Below, piece after piece: positions 12,572 through 25,099 of a stretch of 64,000 bases of DNA. This DNA comes from Lasioglossum baleicum (lineage: Eukaryota; Arthropoda; Insecta; Hymenoptera; Halictidae), in contig NC_134943.1 in assembly GCF_051020765.1 (NCBI RefSeq), positions 1,488,001 through 1,552,000 on the forward strand, written 5' to 3'. The translations under genes were made by a program, and so were the position numbers. The notes under the pieces are model-generated. The model saw only the letters and a list, made by a program, of their open reading frames with translations. It did not search any database and was not told where the DNA came from. Numbering within the stretch: position 1 is the stretch's first letter; every line of letters begins with the position of its first letter.

Positions 12572-12632
12572 AGCTATTTTATTGGACGAAAAGAAAGACG
12601 AAAAAAGAGCTATTTCGTCCAATAAAATAGCT
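12572..12632. repeat. Perfect 20-bp hairpin
   Basis: AGCTATTTTATTGGACGAAA at 12572-12591 is exactly complementary to TTTCGTCCAATAAAATAGCT at 12613-12632, with a 21-base purine-rich loop. A further partial copy of the arm (TATTTTATTGGATAG) lies just upstream at 12551. It is too short for a typical microRNA precursor and looks like a small palindromic insertion or inverted duplication. Confidence 0.8.
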
Positions 12633-12959
12633 CAGGACATTAACTGATTCCAATCCGATCCAAAACGTTGCTCTCAGATTTAAACCCCGAATCGAAACGT
12701 TAAAATGCCCTACTACAACATAGCTATAACTTAGTGTAGAAACTGATCGAACCGTAGCGCCGATAAAATATTACTATTATTCTAATTTAAAATTATAATG
12801 TTTTAGTAAATCTTTAAAATCGTCAAACCTTATCAAGAGGAGGTAATTTTATTTGAATAATTCAAGTTATAGGACAAACAATGAGAACGCGTATGAACGT
12901 TAGCAGAGGGTCGCAGTAACAAACCAAAGTGCAGCTGGTTGCTATAAATCTTGATACGT

Positions 12960-14000
12960 ATTTTTTACTGCAATCATTCCGCACGCACGAGACGTCACAT
13001 CGCGGCGCAGCAACACGGATTTTCCATTCATCCCCTCAAAATTCTTCGCCCCTTTTGCAACGCGATACAGACAACCCAACAAATGGACATCGTTAAACTC
13101 CTCTTCTTACACGGCGAAACTGCCGCCGCGTAAAAATCGCATTTCACACGCGTTGGCCATTACCATCTTGAAATCGAATTTGGCCGGCGCTCTCTCGTCG
13201 CCTGACAATTTGTCTCGAAATGATTTTTTTCAATAGGGACACGCGCAGGCTTTTATCGAAAATGGCAAAAGACGGATGAACAGGGGTGTCACGGGGCCCG
13301 GTCCGGCCCGGACCGCTCTAAAATCCTTTTTGTCGCCGCGTTTCGCCTAGTTAATTCGATGCATCGAGTGCTCGCCATTGAAACGGAATAAATGATTCGC
13401 AACAACAGAGGGTAAACTCGGGTCGGGATGGCAGAGGCTGCCTGAAATGCTTGCTGGATCGTAACGGAGCGCGAAAAAGAAGCGTTAATGGCATAAATTG
13501 AAGCTTCTAGCTTGTCGCTAATAGACGCCGTGCTGAAACGTGCTGCGTGATAACGGGAACTCGCTTTATCAGGACTCGTGTGTATCTGTGTGTGTACGCG
13601 TGCGTGTTCGCGTTCGTGTGTGTCGATGTCGCGCGAGTTAATGATTCCACAGAGCGACCTGACCTCTGCGCGAGTATAGCCGTCGGCAGGCTGGTGACAT
13701 GCGTCTCAAGAAAACTCTCATTTGAATTGCAGAGGCTGCAGTTGCGCGCGACTGCACCAGACGACTGATTGATTCATCAAAGCATCGCGCCCCAGCAATT
13801 ACGTCGCCAAGCCATGTGAGAGAAACGAAAAGATTTCCCCGACCGATGACACACCTTTCGTTCGACACCTGCGAACTTCTCCCTCTCTCTCTCTCCCTCA
13901 CCACGGTGCAGAGTATTGCGCAAGGTGCTGTCGGTTACTTCGAGGACCACTCGATAAATTATGGGAACTATGGCGTTTCGAGCGTTTATTCATATTCGTA
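12960..14000. other. CpG-rich block
   Basis: GC- and CpG-rich. It holds a GT-rich run at 13575-13625, a strong small hairpin CGGTCCG-GCC-CGGACCG near 13300 and a CT tract at 13879-13897. Short frames are open on both strands; none is recognised. Confidence 0.4.
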
Positions 14001-14237
14001 ACAATGCTCGAGCTCGAGTGGCTTGTCTTGCGCGATTGTGCGTATAATCAATTTGCCGATCATGGAAGAATGTGAAAGGTACTAAATATTGCTCATTAAC
14101 CATTTACCGGAAAATAACAATTTTCCTCGGAGCTAAATGCTTGGAACTGAATTGTTCTTAATCGTTTTTTAATAGAAAAGTCATATTCCTATTCATGATA
14201 CTTTAACACTAAATCCACCGAGCACTGAAAGCTACTG

Positions 14238-14324
14238 GTATGTGTTGCTATGTGAGAAAAATACCCGAGATTAATGACTTCTGTCCAGCTAGATTGGGCA
14301 TTTTTCTCACTGTGCAACGCTAAC
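14238..14324 (+). ncRNA. MicroRNA-precursor-like hairpin (candidate)
   Basis: The left arm GTGTTGCTATGTGAGAAAAA followed by TACCC (from 14242) pairs with the right arm GGGCATTTTTCTCACTGTGC followed by AACGC (to 14320). The stem is about 25 bp with one 3x3 internal loop, one A-C mismatch and one G-U pair, and a loop of roughly 29 bases. Size, symmetry of mismatches and loop length fit an animal pre-miRNA. I recognise no known mature sequence. The alternative is a decayed fold-back MITE. No expression evidence can be seen, and either strand could be the transcribed one. Confidence 0.35.
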
Positions 14325-14329
14325 GAGAT

Positions 14330-16980
14330 GAACGAATATGTCTCTATACACAATGAATCTACGAATTAGCTAGAGGATATAACGAGACATGCAAAATGCA
14401 TACACCGAAAACTGAAGACAACGGAGAGCAACAGAAGGCACTACAAACCCAAACTTTTGCGCTAATATTCGCTATAACGCGCGCCATCGTGGGCCAATTA
14501 TAGTACTCTCTGGCGGAGGCGTCGCGAGGACGCACGATAGACACGCCGCGAAACTTAGCCCGTTTTGCTGGATCCCCCTCTTGCTAGATCGTGTGCAGAG
14601 ACCGGGACACCGAGGAGAGGCAACGCATCTGCGCCACAGAAAATATACGATGTTACGTGCGTTCCCACCCATGGTTGCTCGGAATTAGGAGTTACGACAC
14701 TTCTTCTAGTACTAACCGACGCCGTTTCCCAAGTGTCCGGAATCGATTTTCTTCTCCCGGAAATATGTTGCCGAGCAGTGGGGGATCGAAAGGGATACCG
14801 TTCGAAATATAAGTACGCACTTTGTAAACATGAGTTTGGTCTGCGTGGGAATATAGACGGGTGGGTGGACAGGGGAAAATAATGAGTGAAAATTTCCTCC
14901 TTACAAATAGTCTATGTTAAATACGTTCGTGTACCCTCGCCTGTGTTTGGGCAATTTTTACTTTGAAGTAGTACGCGTGTTAGGTTCGCGCAGCCTGCTA
15001 CAAAAAGGATCGTTCTTCTAATTACTGTATAATTTAGTTAGAATAAAAGAAGATAGAGAGGGGGAGAAGCGGGAGTTTCGTTAACATGAAAAGCTCGTTT
15101 AATTGCACTAATTAGACAGTACTCGGGCGTGAATAATTCAGCGTGACTTCATTTGGACTTCATTTAATTTTGCTGAATAGTTGGCTTATAGAGCTCGAAA
15201 GTGATTCATATCGTGTGTAATTAGAAATAGTTCGAGAGACTCGGTGGTTTTAATTTGTTGCCGGTAGTTTCCTCGAGAACTGCGGAACTTTATCTATTTG
15301 TAGCGTCTAGATATGAAAAATTAGACAACTAAGTAGACAGTTTAACACCATTTCATACATTCTCGTACAATATTTAATAATACCGGTATCATTTCCGTGG
15401 GAAATTGAATTTCATTGAACCTCGCGTTTTGCAAATTTGCCTACGAAAATATAGCTTTGCATACACTTTCGCAGTCCAGATATTAAATTACATAGAACAG
15501 AATATATGAATAAAGCGGCTGTCGTTTTACAAAACGGCATATTTCTATTCCAGCTGGATTTTTTTCTACGTCAACCAATTTCAATGGTACTAGACGAATA
15601 TATAATATATACGTGTGTGTGTAACAATGTCGAGGGTATCATCCTACAATTTCGGATGGAAATTCACAGGAATATTGAAAATACGGACATTATACAGAAG
15701 CGAAGTATGCTTAGTGAATATTGTCTACGCGTTGCCAAGTGTTGATGAGAGATGTTCGGACTTTGTAAATTTTCCATGTGATACAACGACTATTTAGGAA
15801 GAGCAGAGCGTAGAAGGATTATTACGGAGATGTGTTGCTCTGTTGAACCAAAATTATAACGAGAACTTGAATAACTTAATTTGGAAAATTGCTCCGAAAG
15901 TAATGCGCAGCGGCACTCCGACATTTGAAATTGTAGCTTTTGTTGTTGCCTGCATTTCTAATGAAGGCACAATGCCATTAAGTACTACAAATTCTACAAG
16001 TTACGTGTATACTTGTGCGGCTAAATGCTACGGAGTATAAGCACCGAGTACATGGAAAGTTAAACTCTGATCGTAGAATATGACACAAAAAGCTAGGACA
16101 TTACACGAATTAGTTAACACGTTGGTCGCACGCTCGGCGACCACAAAAAAAGTGGGTAAAATCAAATCAATTTATTTGATAACATAAAAAGGTAGTCACT
16201 TTTTCAATTCTCGTATATTTTACAGACCATAAGAAAATTTAGCACACTCTATCTATGAGTGATGTGCCAGTCCACGTGCTGAATTATTTTCACAAATATT
16301 ATTTCAGTATCAAAATGTACCTTGTTTAAATATTCATGAGCTCACTCCCATAGCTTCTCAGAACTGTTTCTTAGACCTTTTTCTCTTTATTCTACTCATC
16401 ATTCATCGTACGGGCATGTATATGGGTCATGAGATTGTAACGGATTAATATTTCTCACTCTCGTCTCCGACGCACTCGAGATGCAAGCCAATCAAAGAGG
16501 CGTAACATCCGACAATTCTAGGAACATCTAATTGTCTCGATACTATACGTGACGTGGCAAAATGTTTTTCGATCAGGCTCGAGAATGTGTAATTGGCTAG
16601 AAACATTTATGTTTCATAGTTCTAAAATATTATTTCATGTTTTTATTAAACTAGTAACAAAGTAAAGGAATTTCACCCATTTTATAACATTTACCTATGA
16701 TTTAAAGAAAGTTTTTCTCCAGCCACAAAACACAAGACCTTAAGTACGTCTGGGCTATGTATACATATGTATATGTATAATTTACGGTATCACGACTGTC
16801 TAGGTTAGAGTTAGGATAAGTAAAGTTTGGATGAGATATAGGTGAAGTTAATCTCTGTTTTATCTACTTCACGATCACGTCTCATTGATTTATTGCACTT
16901 CCCACAATTCATCTTGAATTACTTCTTGTTCGATTATAAATTGTATCAACCTATTCTTGTCTGTTATTGTATTATGTTCA
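14330..16980. other. Mixed-composition non-coding stretch
   Basis: A moderately GC-rich part (14480-15000) is followed by AT-rich DNA. Frames such as 14565-14882 and 15506-15745 are short and without recognisable features. There are no long repeats. Confidence 0.35.
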
Positions 16981-16984
16981 ACCT

Positions 16985-17079
16985 AGTAAGCCTATTACGG
17001 AGGAAAATCAATTTCTATTTTGCTCCAGTTTGTTGCAATTGAGGTAGAACATTTTTATTGTGCACAAAGATCCGCAGTC
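16985..17079 (+). mobile_element. MITE end, GACTGCGGAT family (copy D)
   Basis: AGTTTGTTGCAATTGAGG followed by AGAACATTTTTATT, CACAAAGATCCGCAGTC and a TA matches, in the same order, the right part of the complete copy at 62830-62934 and the reverse of copies at 2246, 21276 and 24495. The left terminus is degraded. Confidence 0.65.
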
Positions 17080-18829
17080 TATTAATGGCTTTGCTACGTA
17101 GAAAAGTTCGCCATATAATTTGATCGAGGTGCTCTTAAGCTACGCCCAATCCTGGAACAACATTGAGCGACTTTTTCGACCCTCTTTTCCTTTTAGTTGA
17201 TAAAAATTGTTTTACAAATAATTTCATTTAAACGACCGCCTCTGAACTTTTTTAAAAAATCGATCCCTGAATGTCAATTCTAACAATTTCTGACAAAACG
17301 GCAATACTCAACTTGTAAAATCTGGAAAGAAAGAAGAAAAAATAAGACTGTAGTAAGTTAACTGTCGGAGATCTATAAGTCCTATCTTGATAATTCTGTA
17401 GGTTCATCTAAGTGTCGTAAACGTTTCTGGCCGACAAGCGGAAGGAGAGGTTTATCCGGTTTCAGCTAGCAGCGGGAACAGCAGCGGGTATCGCATTTCC
17501 CGGTGACACTAACAAGCGAAAATCAATTCGCGATCGCAGGGACGCGTCGTCGATACCGTCTCGCATCAGAGTCGAAGCGTTGGTTTACTAGCCAGGCGGA
17601 ATTCTTCCTCGAAGCTATTAGACGCGGAAATAGAAAAGTTGTCGCAGTAACCCGGAAAGTTTTCGGACCCCAATCTCTCGCGACTGCTCTCTACCGTCCG
17701 GCGATTACACACAAATCCCCAAGTCCCATTTAACCCTTTCGAATCGTATATCTTCGATTGAAGAAACAGTTACTCTGATACATTACTTTCCAATGGGTTG
17801 GCGCCGCGGATGCCGAAGGGGCTTCCGGGGGCCAGGTCGTCACCGGCAATAATTCTAAGAAACGGCTGCGCATTGAAAGGGCCGCGAGTCATTACCAGAG
17901 AACGTCGCGTCGTCCCTTAGGAATATACGCAAACGGACGAACGAGCCAGTTTATCTTGACCACGAGCTACGCTCTCAGACTCGACGCAAAAGAAACGCAT
18001 ACGGGCAGCACGATGAACAGCCGAATATTTCTCTCGTTTAAATATTTCCCTCGTAACAGAGTCTTGCACCGCCTATACGGCTCATTGTCGAGAACGGCGA
18101 AGTGCAGCCAACGGAGAAGACACACTGTGCCCGTACACGTTACGTGGAGTGCACTTAAATGGATCGAACCACGGGAAACGAAAAATAGTCACTTCCCTGC
18201 GCAACTTTGAACATTCTGTATCGGCCACTATGCTTCGGAAGCGATGCAGCGGTTTAACCGGTTTGCTACCGACATTTGTTCTACTAACAGTCTTCGCGAA
18301 GTTGTAGTATCTTGGTACAAAAATATTCCTTAAGTGCTATAGACCGTCTGTGAACCCATTTGCAATTTCCATTCATAAATTATTGACATCACACTGAACG
18401 AGTGTGATCCGCCATGCTCCGAAGTCAAACGCTATTCGGCTAAACTCATTTTAGATATCTAGAGAGATTTCAATGCATGTTAATTTTCCATCATTGGTGA
18501 ACACTGCTGTACGAAACTGTTTTTCTGTGTTGCAAAATATTCATCTTCCCAGGTTATCTCCGCAGCATCTTTATTTCTATGCTCTCCATATATTTCAAGA
18601 AGGTTGTTATACTCGATTCTTTACTTTTTCGAGAAAGATCTTTATAAATTTCGCGCTATGGGCCACCGACGCACTTTCATGGAGTTCTCCCTTGAGTTTT
18701 ATGATCCTCTCCATACAAATGCGCTGTTATACGCAGGATTTCCCTAATTCTCTAGCCATTTTGAAGCGAGGTCGTGTATTACACACGGCTTTATTCTGTA
18801 ACCATGTTTCATTGTCCAAGAAAATAGAA

Positions 18830-18830
<1 letters not shown>
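17080..18830. other. Non-coding stretch with a CpG-rich core (17400-18300)
   Basis: An AT-rich lead is followed by a CpG-rich core, with a G-rich strand near 17800-17840. The frame 18473-18865 ends in the (TA)n microsatellite and is not gene-like. No protein is recognised. Confidence 0.35.

Positions 18831-18833
<3 letters not shown>

Positions 18834-18864
<31 letters not shown>
18834..18864 (+). repeat. (TA)n microsatellite
   Basis: About 15 uninterrupted TA units. Confidence 0.95.
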
Positions 18865-18865
<1 letters not shown>

Positions 18866-18905
18866 CATTATATTTTAATATTATTTATACTATATACATT
18901 ATGTT

Positions 18906-18982
18906 TGTACGATTTTTACATACTATTGATAGATATTTGTAGGATTTTTACATACTATTGATAGATAGTTGTAGGATTATTA
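18906..18982 (+). repeat. Tandem repeat, 32-bp unit, about 2.4 copies
   Basis: Two successive 32-bp units starting TGTACGATTTTTACATACTA and TGTAGGATTTTTACATACTA, both with TTGATAGATA, are followed by a partial third unit TGTAGGATTATTA. It lies just downstream of the (TA)n tract. Confidence 0.85.
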
Positions 18983-21150
18983 ATACCAGAGCTATCAAAC
19001 AGTAAAGTTACAAAATTGACAAGTCTACATTTACTCAGATATAATAAAAAATAAGTTTACTCAATAATTTCCCACAAAGCGTCTTTCTAATTGAGTGATT
19101 GTAAAATATTAAAATCACTTGGACTGGCTAGGTAGTTTCAATAGCAAGATATTTGTCAGACCCTTTTCAAGTTCCGCGGAGCGTTAAAACGCATTGCAAA
19201 GTCGGGAAAAAGTACACATTCATATATTAACGCGCTGGTAACCCCATACAACGCTATGTCCCTACAACCTTCAACACGATTTTGTTCTAACATGGTTAGA
19301 GAATTGAGGACACAGCCGGTATAACACATGACACATGTGGCGAAGCTGCATTAATTAACGCCAATGTAAAGCTTCGACAATTACTGATACATTTAATAAA
19401 CATATTTCTTACAGTTCCCAACCGCGTGCTATCTGTTCGAATTTTCAGTAACAATTCGCGTAACATCGCAATTTTTCCGGTGCTGTGTAGAGTTATCTAT
19501 ATTTCAATAACAAATGTTTTTCTTCCATTCGCTGAAAACAAAATGCCTAGGGATTGAATCTACCAGATAGATAACGACCGAAAGCATACAGCACGTGTTG
19601 TGCAAACATTTTTGGAAAAAGAAAAATTGAACGTCACAAAGTGGTATGCTCAGTCACCGGAGATGCTGTGGATTGACGTTGATAACGAAATGCAATGTCA
19701 AAAACCAAATACTGTATACGATATACGCGAAACTATGAAAGAAATACATTCCTGTAAATCATTGTAGACGGTCAATACATTTCATACTAAATTTATTGAA
19801 AAATTTGAGAATTTATTGAAAACAATGAAAAATCTTGTTTAAGTGTTTTATGTTCCACTTGTCATGAACACTCCATGAATTATACACATGATCATTTGTA
19901 TACACAGAAAATTGATCGTGTTATTTACAGGCGCAACAGAAGTATTTAGTTTCGTTGAATCATAGATTACAACATAGGATTGACAATATTTGTGTTCATT
20001 TACATTTATTTATACGTATAAGGGGCAGTCATGTAACACCGGTTGGGCACTGTCATTTTATTAAATAATTGTAGCATAACGAATTTAACTCGTGAAAGAT
20101 ACGAGGAAAAATTAATAATTAATAAATTGGATCCGAGAAATAATAAAAAAGGATTTCGAGTTGTGTGAATAATGAGATCAAACATACCCTTGAATATTTG
20201 GGTAATTCAATATATATTTTTACAAGATTTGAAGCTATATTGTTCTTTTATCCTCTTTTTGACAAGAGTAGACCACAATGCGCTACTTTCTCGCTCCACC
20301 CGAGACCAATGGAAAAAAATCGATCACAGAAGCGTTACAAGTTTCGTTGGATTCGCGAAGGTAGAAGCTCCTGTTACCGCCGCTTCAATCCGACTGTGCA
20401 ACGATCGTTTTATTTCCCGAGCAATATTCGAACGGAGTATTTCCGCGAGTCGTAATATTTGTTTCGGCTCGGTGTAATCCTTTCTCGTCTCCCAAAGGTC
20501 GTGCAATCTTTTGAAACGCGCGGTAGGGTTTCAAACTAGTGTTATAGTATTGTAGCCGGTGCTATGAATCGTAACTAAAGCTGAACGTCATCCAGCGGTC
20601 ATTGCAAATCTTTTAATTTTGATTACAACTTACTGAAGTAGGCCTGAATTAACTAAATTCTATAATGATTTTATAATAAATATCTTGGAGAGAAAGAAAT
20701 GTGAAAGACTGGTCCTGAGACCAACTTGTGTTTCTTTGTGTTCTTTTCATTGCAATTGGCTACTTAATTCACCGCTACAACGATCCACTTTTACATAATT
20801 TAAGCATACTTCTAAGTCTAATTAACAAAAACTGATTCAAAACTTTTATAAAAAAGTGATCAACACTTTGCTGACCGGTCACAAGTTAACTACTATTCGC
20901 GCTCTTTCATTAATTCATATAGTTCATTAGTTTAACGGAGAGTTTTAAAAGCGCGATCTCTTTTTCATAGTTATCTTAGTTAGGCTCAGATTATAAAAGG
21001 TGCGAGATAAGACGATCCACTTTACAACTCGCTTTTTATTCCGGGCGTCCATACTTTTCCTCTTTGCTACGCGTGCCCTTTCCTCAGTTGTTCGGTCAGT
21101 ATCTGCAGAAACGTGATGTGCAATACCTCTGATTTCTTCCACCCATCTTT
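18983..21150. other. AT-rich non-coding stretch
   Basis: AT-rich with a short CpG-richer part (20270-20530). Overlapping frames at 20165-20506 exist on both strands without recognisable features. Confidence 0.35.
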
Positions 21151-21151
21151 T

Positions 21152-21275
21152 GGTATGGCAAAAGTTCCAAGCGGCAGTGAAAAACTTTTGAGTGAATTAT
21201 GTGCTGACACTTTTTCTGATTGTTCTAGTGATTCCGGTAGTCAGCTGGATGACGATACCTCATCAGAGGATAGTA
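21152..21275 (+). pseudogene. Acidic Ser/Asp-rich N-terminal fragment, possibly of a piggyBac-type transposase
   Basis: The frame M-A-K-V-P-S-G-S-E-K-L-L runs into a Ser/Asp/Glu-rich stretch (D-C-S-S-D-S-G-S-Q-L-D-D-D-T-S-S-E-D). Acidic, serine-rich N-termini of this kind are known from piggyBac-like and some other DNA-transposon proteins. The frame then enters a MITE terminus at 21276, so the peptide after it is not part of the protein. No catalytic region follows; the next kilobase is AT-rich repeat debris. The family assignment rests on composition only and is weak. Confidence 0.25.
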
Positions 21276-21336
21276 GACTGTGGATCTTGATGCAAGGTGA
21301 AAATTGTCTACGTCAGTTGCAAGAAGCAGAAATCAC
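21276..21336 (-). mobile_element. MITE end, GACTGCGGAT family (copy B)
   Basis: GACTGTGGATCTTGATGCAA directly follows TA at 21274-21275. The later TTGCAAGAAGCAGAAATCA matches the subterminal part of copies at 2246 and 24495. A possible partner end, AAAATCTGCAGTTTA, lies at 22460-22474. If it is genuine, the element would be about 1.2 kb and contain the palindrome at 21903-22368 as a nested insertion; this is uncertain. Confidence 0.5.
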
Positions 21337-21372
21337 GTAAGATTGTCTTTCTTTATTTAATAATATATTAAT

Positions 21373-21420
21373 ACTAGTTTTCCCCCGCCACGCGTTGCTG
21401 TGGCTCAGTATTTTTTAAAA
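21373..21420 (+). repeat. Probable dispersed-repeat terminus
   Basis: ACTAGTTTTCCCCCGCCACG followed by CGTTGCTGTGGCTCAG has the look of conserved ends of dispersed insect repeats that carry a C-rich run followed by a CGTTG-type hairpin (CCAC...GTGG here). I know the general pattern but cannot name the family. Confidence 0.3.
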
Positions 21421-21902
21421 GTATGCTTTTACCTGACACAGATGTAAAATTGCTAAACATTAAATAAGGAAAAAACACGAACTAAAAAACAAAGAAGTAA
21501 CTTAATATGTACCCACACAACTGTAGGGTACGTGTAAATAAATAGAAATCTTGTCGCGAAGACATTTCATATCTCTGTTTAGTCCACGTGCGCTTCCCAG
21601 AAACGTTAGGTCATCCCATACTGAAGTCATGTCGTTTCCTGTCATACTTAATGTATACTGGGTGTCCCAGTTTTAATGCATAAATGTAATGATCTGTTAT
21701 TCCAGAAATATAATTTGTTTTATTTCGAAGGGCAGCTACTTGCTGCGTTTAGTTTATTTCTACATTGAAGTCTAGAGAAAATATGATGGTTAATTCAGTT
21801 TTTTATTGCCATTAGTTTGATAGATGAAACAATACTATCTACATTGTTGTTACGAGACCGTGGATATTTATACAAAATAAAAAAAGTAGAAATTTTTCTT
21901 TT

Positions 21903-22368
21903 ATTGGGTTGTATAAAGAAAGAAATGCAGGATTTTTGTTCCTTTGTTTTAATTGAAATTTTATACGAATAAATATTTACCTTAATTTAATGTGATATAT
22001 GTCATTTTAAAGCTTGTTTTACGCTCTATTTAATTATGCTTTTTTTTAAAGTTATGAAAATTTTATTCAAATTTTTATTAAATTACATTTTATTTCAGGA
22101 TGTCAAAACGCGATTTTCGCATTATTTTTTTTATGAGATCAAACTATTACCGCTTGACGAAATCGCGTTTTGACATCCTGAAATAAAAGCCAAATAATTT
22201 AATAAAAATTTGAATAAAATTAAATATCAAAAGTATAATTAAATAGAGCGTAAAACAAGCTTTGAAATGACATATATCACATTAAATTAAGGTAACTATT
22301 TATTGGTATAAAATTGAAATTAAAACAAAGGAACAAAAATCCTGCATTTCTTTCTTTACAACCTAATA
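21903..22368. mobile_element. Long fold-back MITE, mariner-like ends, TA target
   Basis: Left end TTGGGTTGTATAAAGAAAGA and the reverse of the right end, TTAGGTTGTAAAGAAAGAAA, match over nearly their whole length and continue inwards (ATGCAGGATTTTTGTTCC, TTAATTTAATGTGATATATG, AGCGTAAAACAAGC). The arms reach the centre, where ATTTCAGGATGTCAAAACGC occurs at 22094 and its complement near 22170. Arms are roughly 215 bp each. TTAGGTTGT ends next to TA are typical of mariner-type elements. The same right end recurs at 30602-30663. Confidence 0.8.
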
Positions 22369-22475
22369 ATAATTTCATGAATCTAAGATAGTTTAAAGAT
22401 ATTTTTAAATTCTTTCATTGTCTAAAACAGTTACCTATTCATTTTTGCTACAAATTAATAAAATCTGCAGTTTAG

Positions 22476-24490
22476 TTATTACAACACACATATTGAAACA
22501 TAGTTTGATACGAAAATGGATTAAGCATTATTTTAGGATTTCATATGCAAGTATTTCTGAGGACTGTGTATGGGAGTTAAAAACTGTTTAGTTGGCGATG
22601 GAGCTTTAAACTCTGGAAACCAAATTGGGGCAAACTGTATTCCACTGGAATTTTTAGATTAAAGTAATATCTTAATAAAATTAATTAGTGAGATTCCAAC
22701 GAACTGGCTAAAATACTGACACTTTGCACAAACGTCAGAAGAGAGAAAGAGAGAGCAATGCCGCCTGAGCTACACAGAAATTACAATTAATTAAATAGAG
22801 TGAAAATACTGTGAACGTTGCCACCGCACATACGAGATTCACGCGTATCAAATTTTCTGGATGGAAAGCCCTAAAACACATCCTGATAAAGTGCGTTTAT
22901 AAAGTAACACTGTAATTAATTAATTTCGCGTACACTCTCTTTAGTGGAAGGAACAACATTTAAAAATGATTCTCTTGTCTCTGATTTTCCATAATAACTA
23001 CTTCGTTTATCTTCATAATAAGATGCATCAAAACTTAGACCAAGCGTATGAATGAAGAAATTTTCTCTTTGAAGACAAAGAGCTTTTTGTTCCTAAAAAA
23101 TTGTAAACAATTATAAATCAAAATGAAAAATTCAGTATTTTTCAACATTTAAAATCTTGGATCGGTTTCTACTAATAACAATTCAAATCCTTATAATAAA
23201 CGATAATATTTGTAACAAAGGAACATTGTCATTTCGCTAACCGCAGTATAATGTAGCGAACAATTAAAACAGGTACACGAAAAATATTGAAATGAAATTC
23301 TCTGATTTCCCTTCATTAAGTGACGTTTTATGTTTTTAAGACCAGCTTTGTACCAAAAGCAATGATTTTATAATTTCCATTTGGAGGAATCGTTAGTTCC
23401 CTGAAGCAGAATGCATTCGGAGGGTACAATTTCGTATAACATTTACAGGAAACGCGATGCGTTTGAATTCGACATACAAATTTACGGTCTGCAAGACAAT
23501 CAAAATAATAGAACAGTTCGTTGAGACAGTTCTCTAACCCCGGTACGTTTCCAAGATAAAACAACAACATGAGCTTAAAGATAGGAACATTAAACGATTC
23601 CAACAATTGGTGGGCGGAACTGGCATTAGTCGTGCAATTCAAGTCTACAATGTTTCTAAACTACAATGGGGCACAGTCATGCATTAAAACTTTTATACGC
23701 GTTAATTCCCATTTTATATGATTCACATAATCTTATTAATAATTTGTATTGTTCGATATTTACAGTTATTTGAGTTTTCCAGTTTTTATGAAGATACTCC
23801 TTTTGTGTAGACAATTTAATCTACATGAAGAAATTTTTCGCCAAATATGTAGTATTGCTCAGGGATAAATGTTATAAAATTAATAAATTTTATAGAAAAT
23901 TGAATTATTAAATATTGCAATATTTTTGATTTTTAATAGTATATAATAGTATAGTATTTTTTAAAATAAAAACAACTTTGATGTATCTCATTTTTAAACA
24001 TTCATAGACCTGAATAGCTAACAGTAAGAAACATTTCAAACTTCTTTAAACTCGGTTAATGGTTCCTCGAAATCTCCAAATTTAAATTGATAAGCTACCT
24101 CGGAGATTAGCTAAATTTGACGCTGGTTTAGTGTCACGTTAACGTTCTCTAAATACACAGGTGTTAACCCATTGATAATCCTAATTTATATAATCACGGT
24201 TAAACACATCAGGCGTGTTTGAACCCATCACGTTGATCGGCAACGATTTAATATTATACGTTACAAAAGACGTGTCAATTCTGTAAATGTATACAGCCAA
24301 TAATCAATGTATGCACATACTAATTTGATTAATAAATGCAATCAGAGCCATTGAAGATTGAAATTTTACTAGAACATGCATAAATTTTCCCACATTATTT
24401 AATGAAAATATGCACAAGAATGCATTATTCAAATTGCCATTTTTACTGGTAGATCTGTTCATAGGCAAACAATAGCCCATCAGTGTGATG
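22476..24490. other. AT-rich non-coding stretch
   Basis: Strongly AT-rich. The only frame of note is 23328-23642 on the minus strand (104 codons, several Cys), with no recognisable domain or splice context. Confidence 0.4.
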
Positions 24491-24494
24491 AGCA

Positions 24495-24556
24495 GACTGC
24501 AGAATTGTGGGCATAATACAAATTTTCTACATCGGTTGCAAGTAGCAGAAGTGTTC
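24495..24556 (-). mobile_element. MITE end, GACTGCGGAT family (copy C)
   Basis: GACTGCAGAATTGTGGGCAT, then ACAAATTTTCTACATCGG and TTGCAAGTAGCAGAAGTG, matches copies A and B motif by motif. The partner end is not visible. Confidence 0.5.
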
Positions 24557-25099
24557 CTTTAATAATTTTCATAAACTGGAAATAATATATCGATATTTCA
24601 AAACTGTAGACTTTACAACAATGTATCGAAGAATATTGTATTTTTTTTTATCATTACTTGCATTAAAGATTAATTACAGAATATCTCTGTAATTTTTTTA
24701 TTAGTTTTTTACCTCGTATACCATTGTAATATTTTACTCAACATTCAATATTTTTATAAACATCAGGGTCAAAAGTTACACATTTATACATATTTTCTTA
24801 TGACATGAAATATTAAAAAATTATACAATAGTAGAGCTCCAAAAAATTTTTTGTATTCACAGTATTCTTCGAGAAATCGAGGTCACTTTCAATGTCTTTA
24901 ATCAATGTTTCGAAGGATACTGTAAACATAACAGATTGTTGTGTACTATTGAAAAACAGTGCAACGTTTTACAGTGCCATCTTTTCCGTATATTTACAAT
25001 TTTCTATAAAATAGATAGATAATAATAACGTATAGGTCGCGTTTGCTGTCAAATAACTTTCATTAAAAAATGTCTGTATACAAGTAGTCCATGACTAAA
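24557..25099. other. AT-rich non-coding stretch
   Basis: AT-rich, no genes or repeats recognised. Confidence 0.35.

Noticed and set aside
23328..23642. 104-codon minus-strand frame with several cysteines
   Set aside because: It could suggest a small secreted protein, but the N-terminus is not a signal peptide and the cysteine spacing matches no family known to me.
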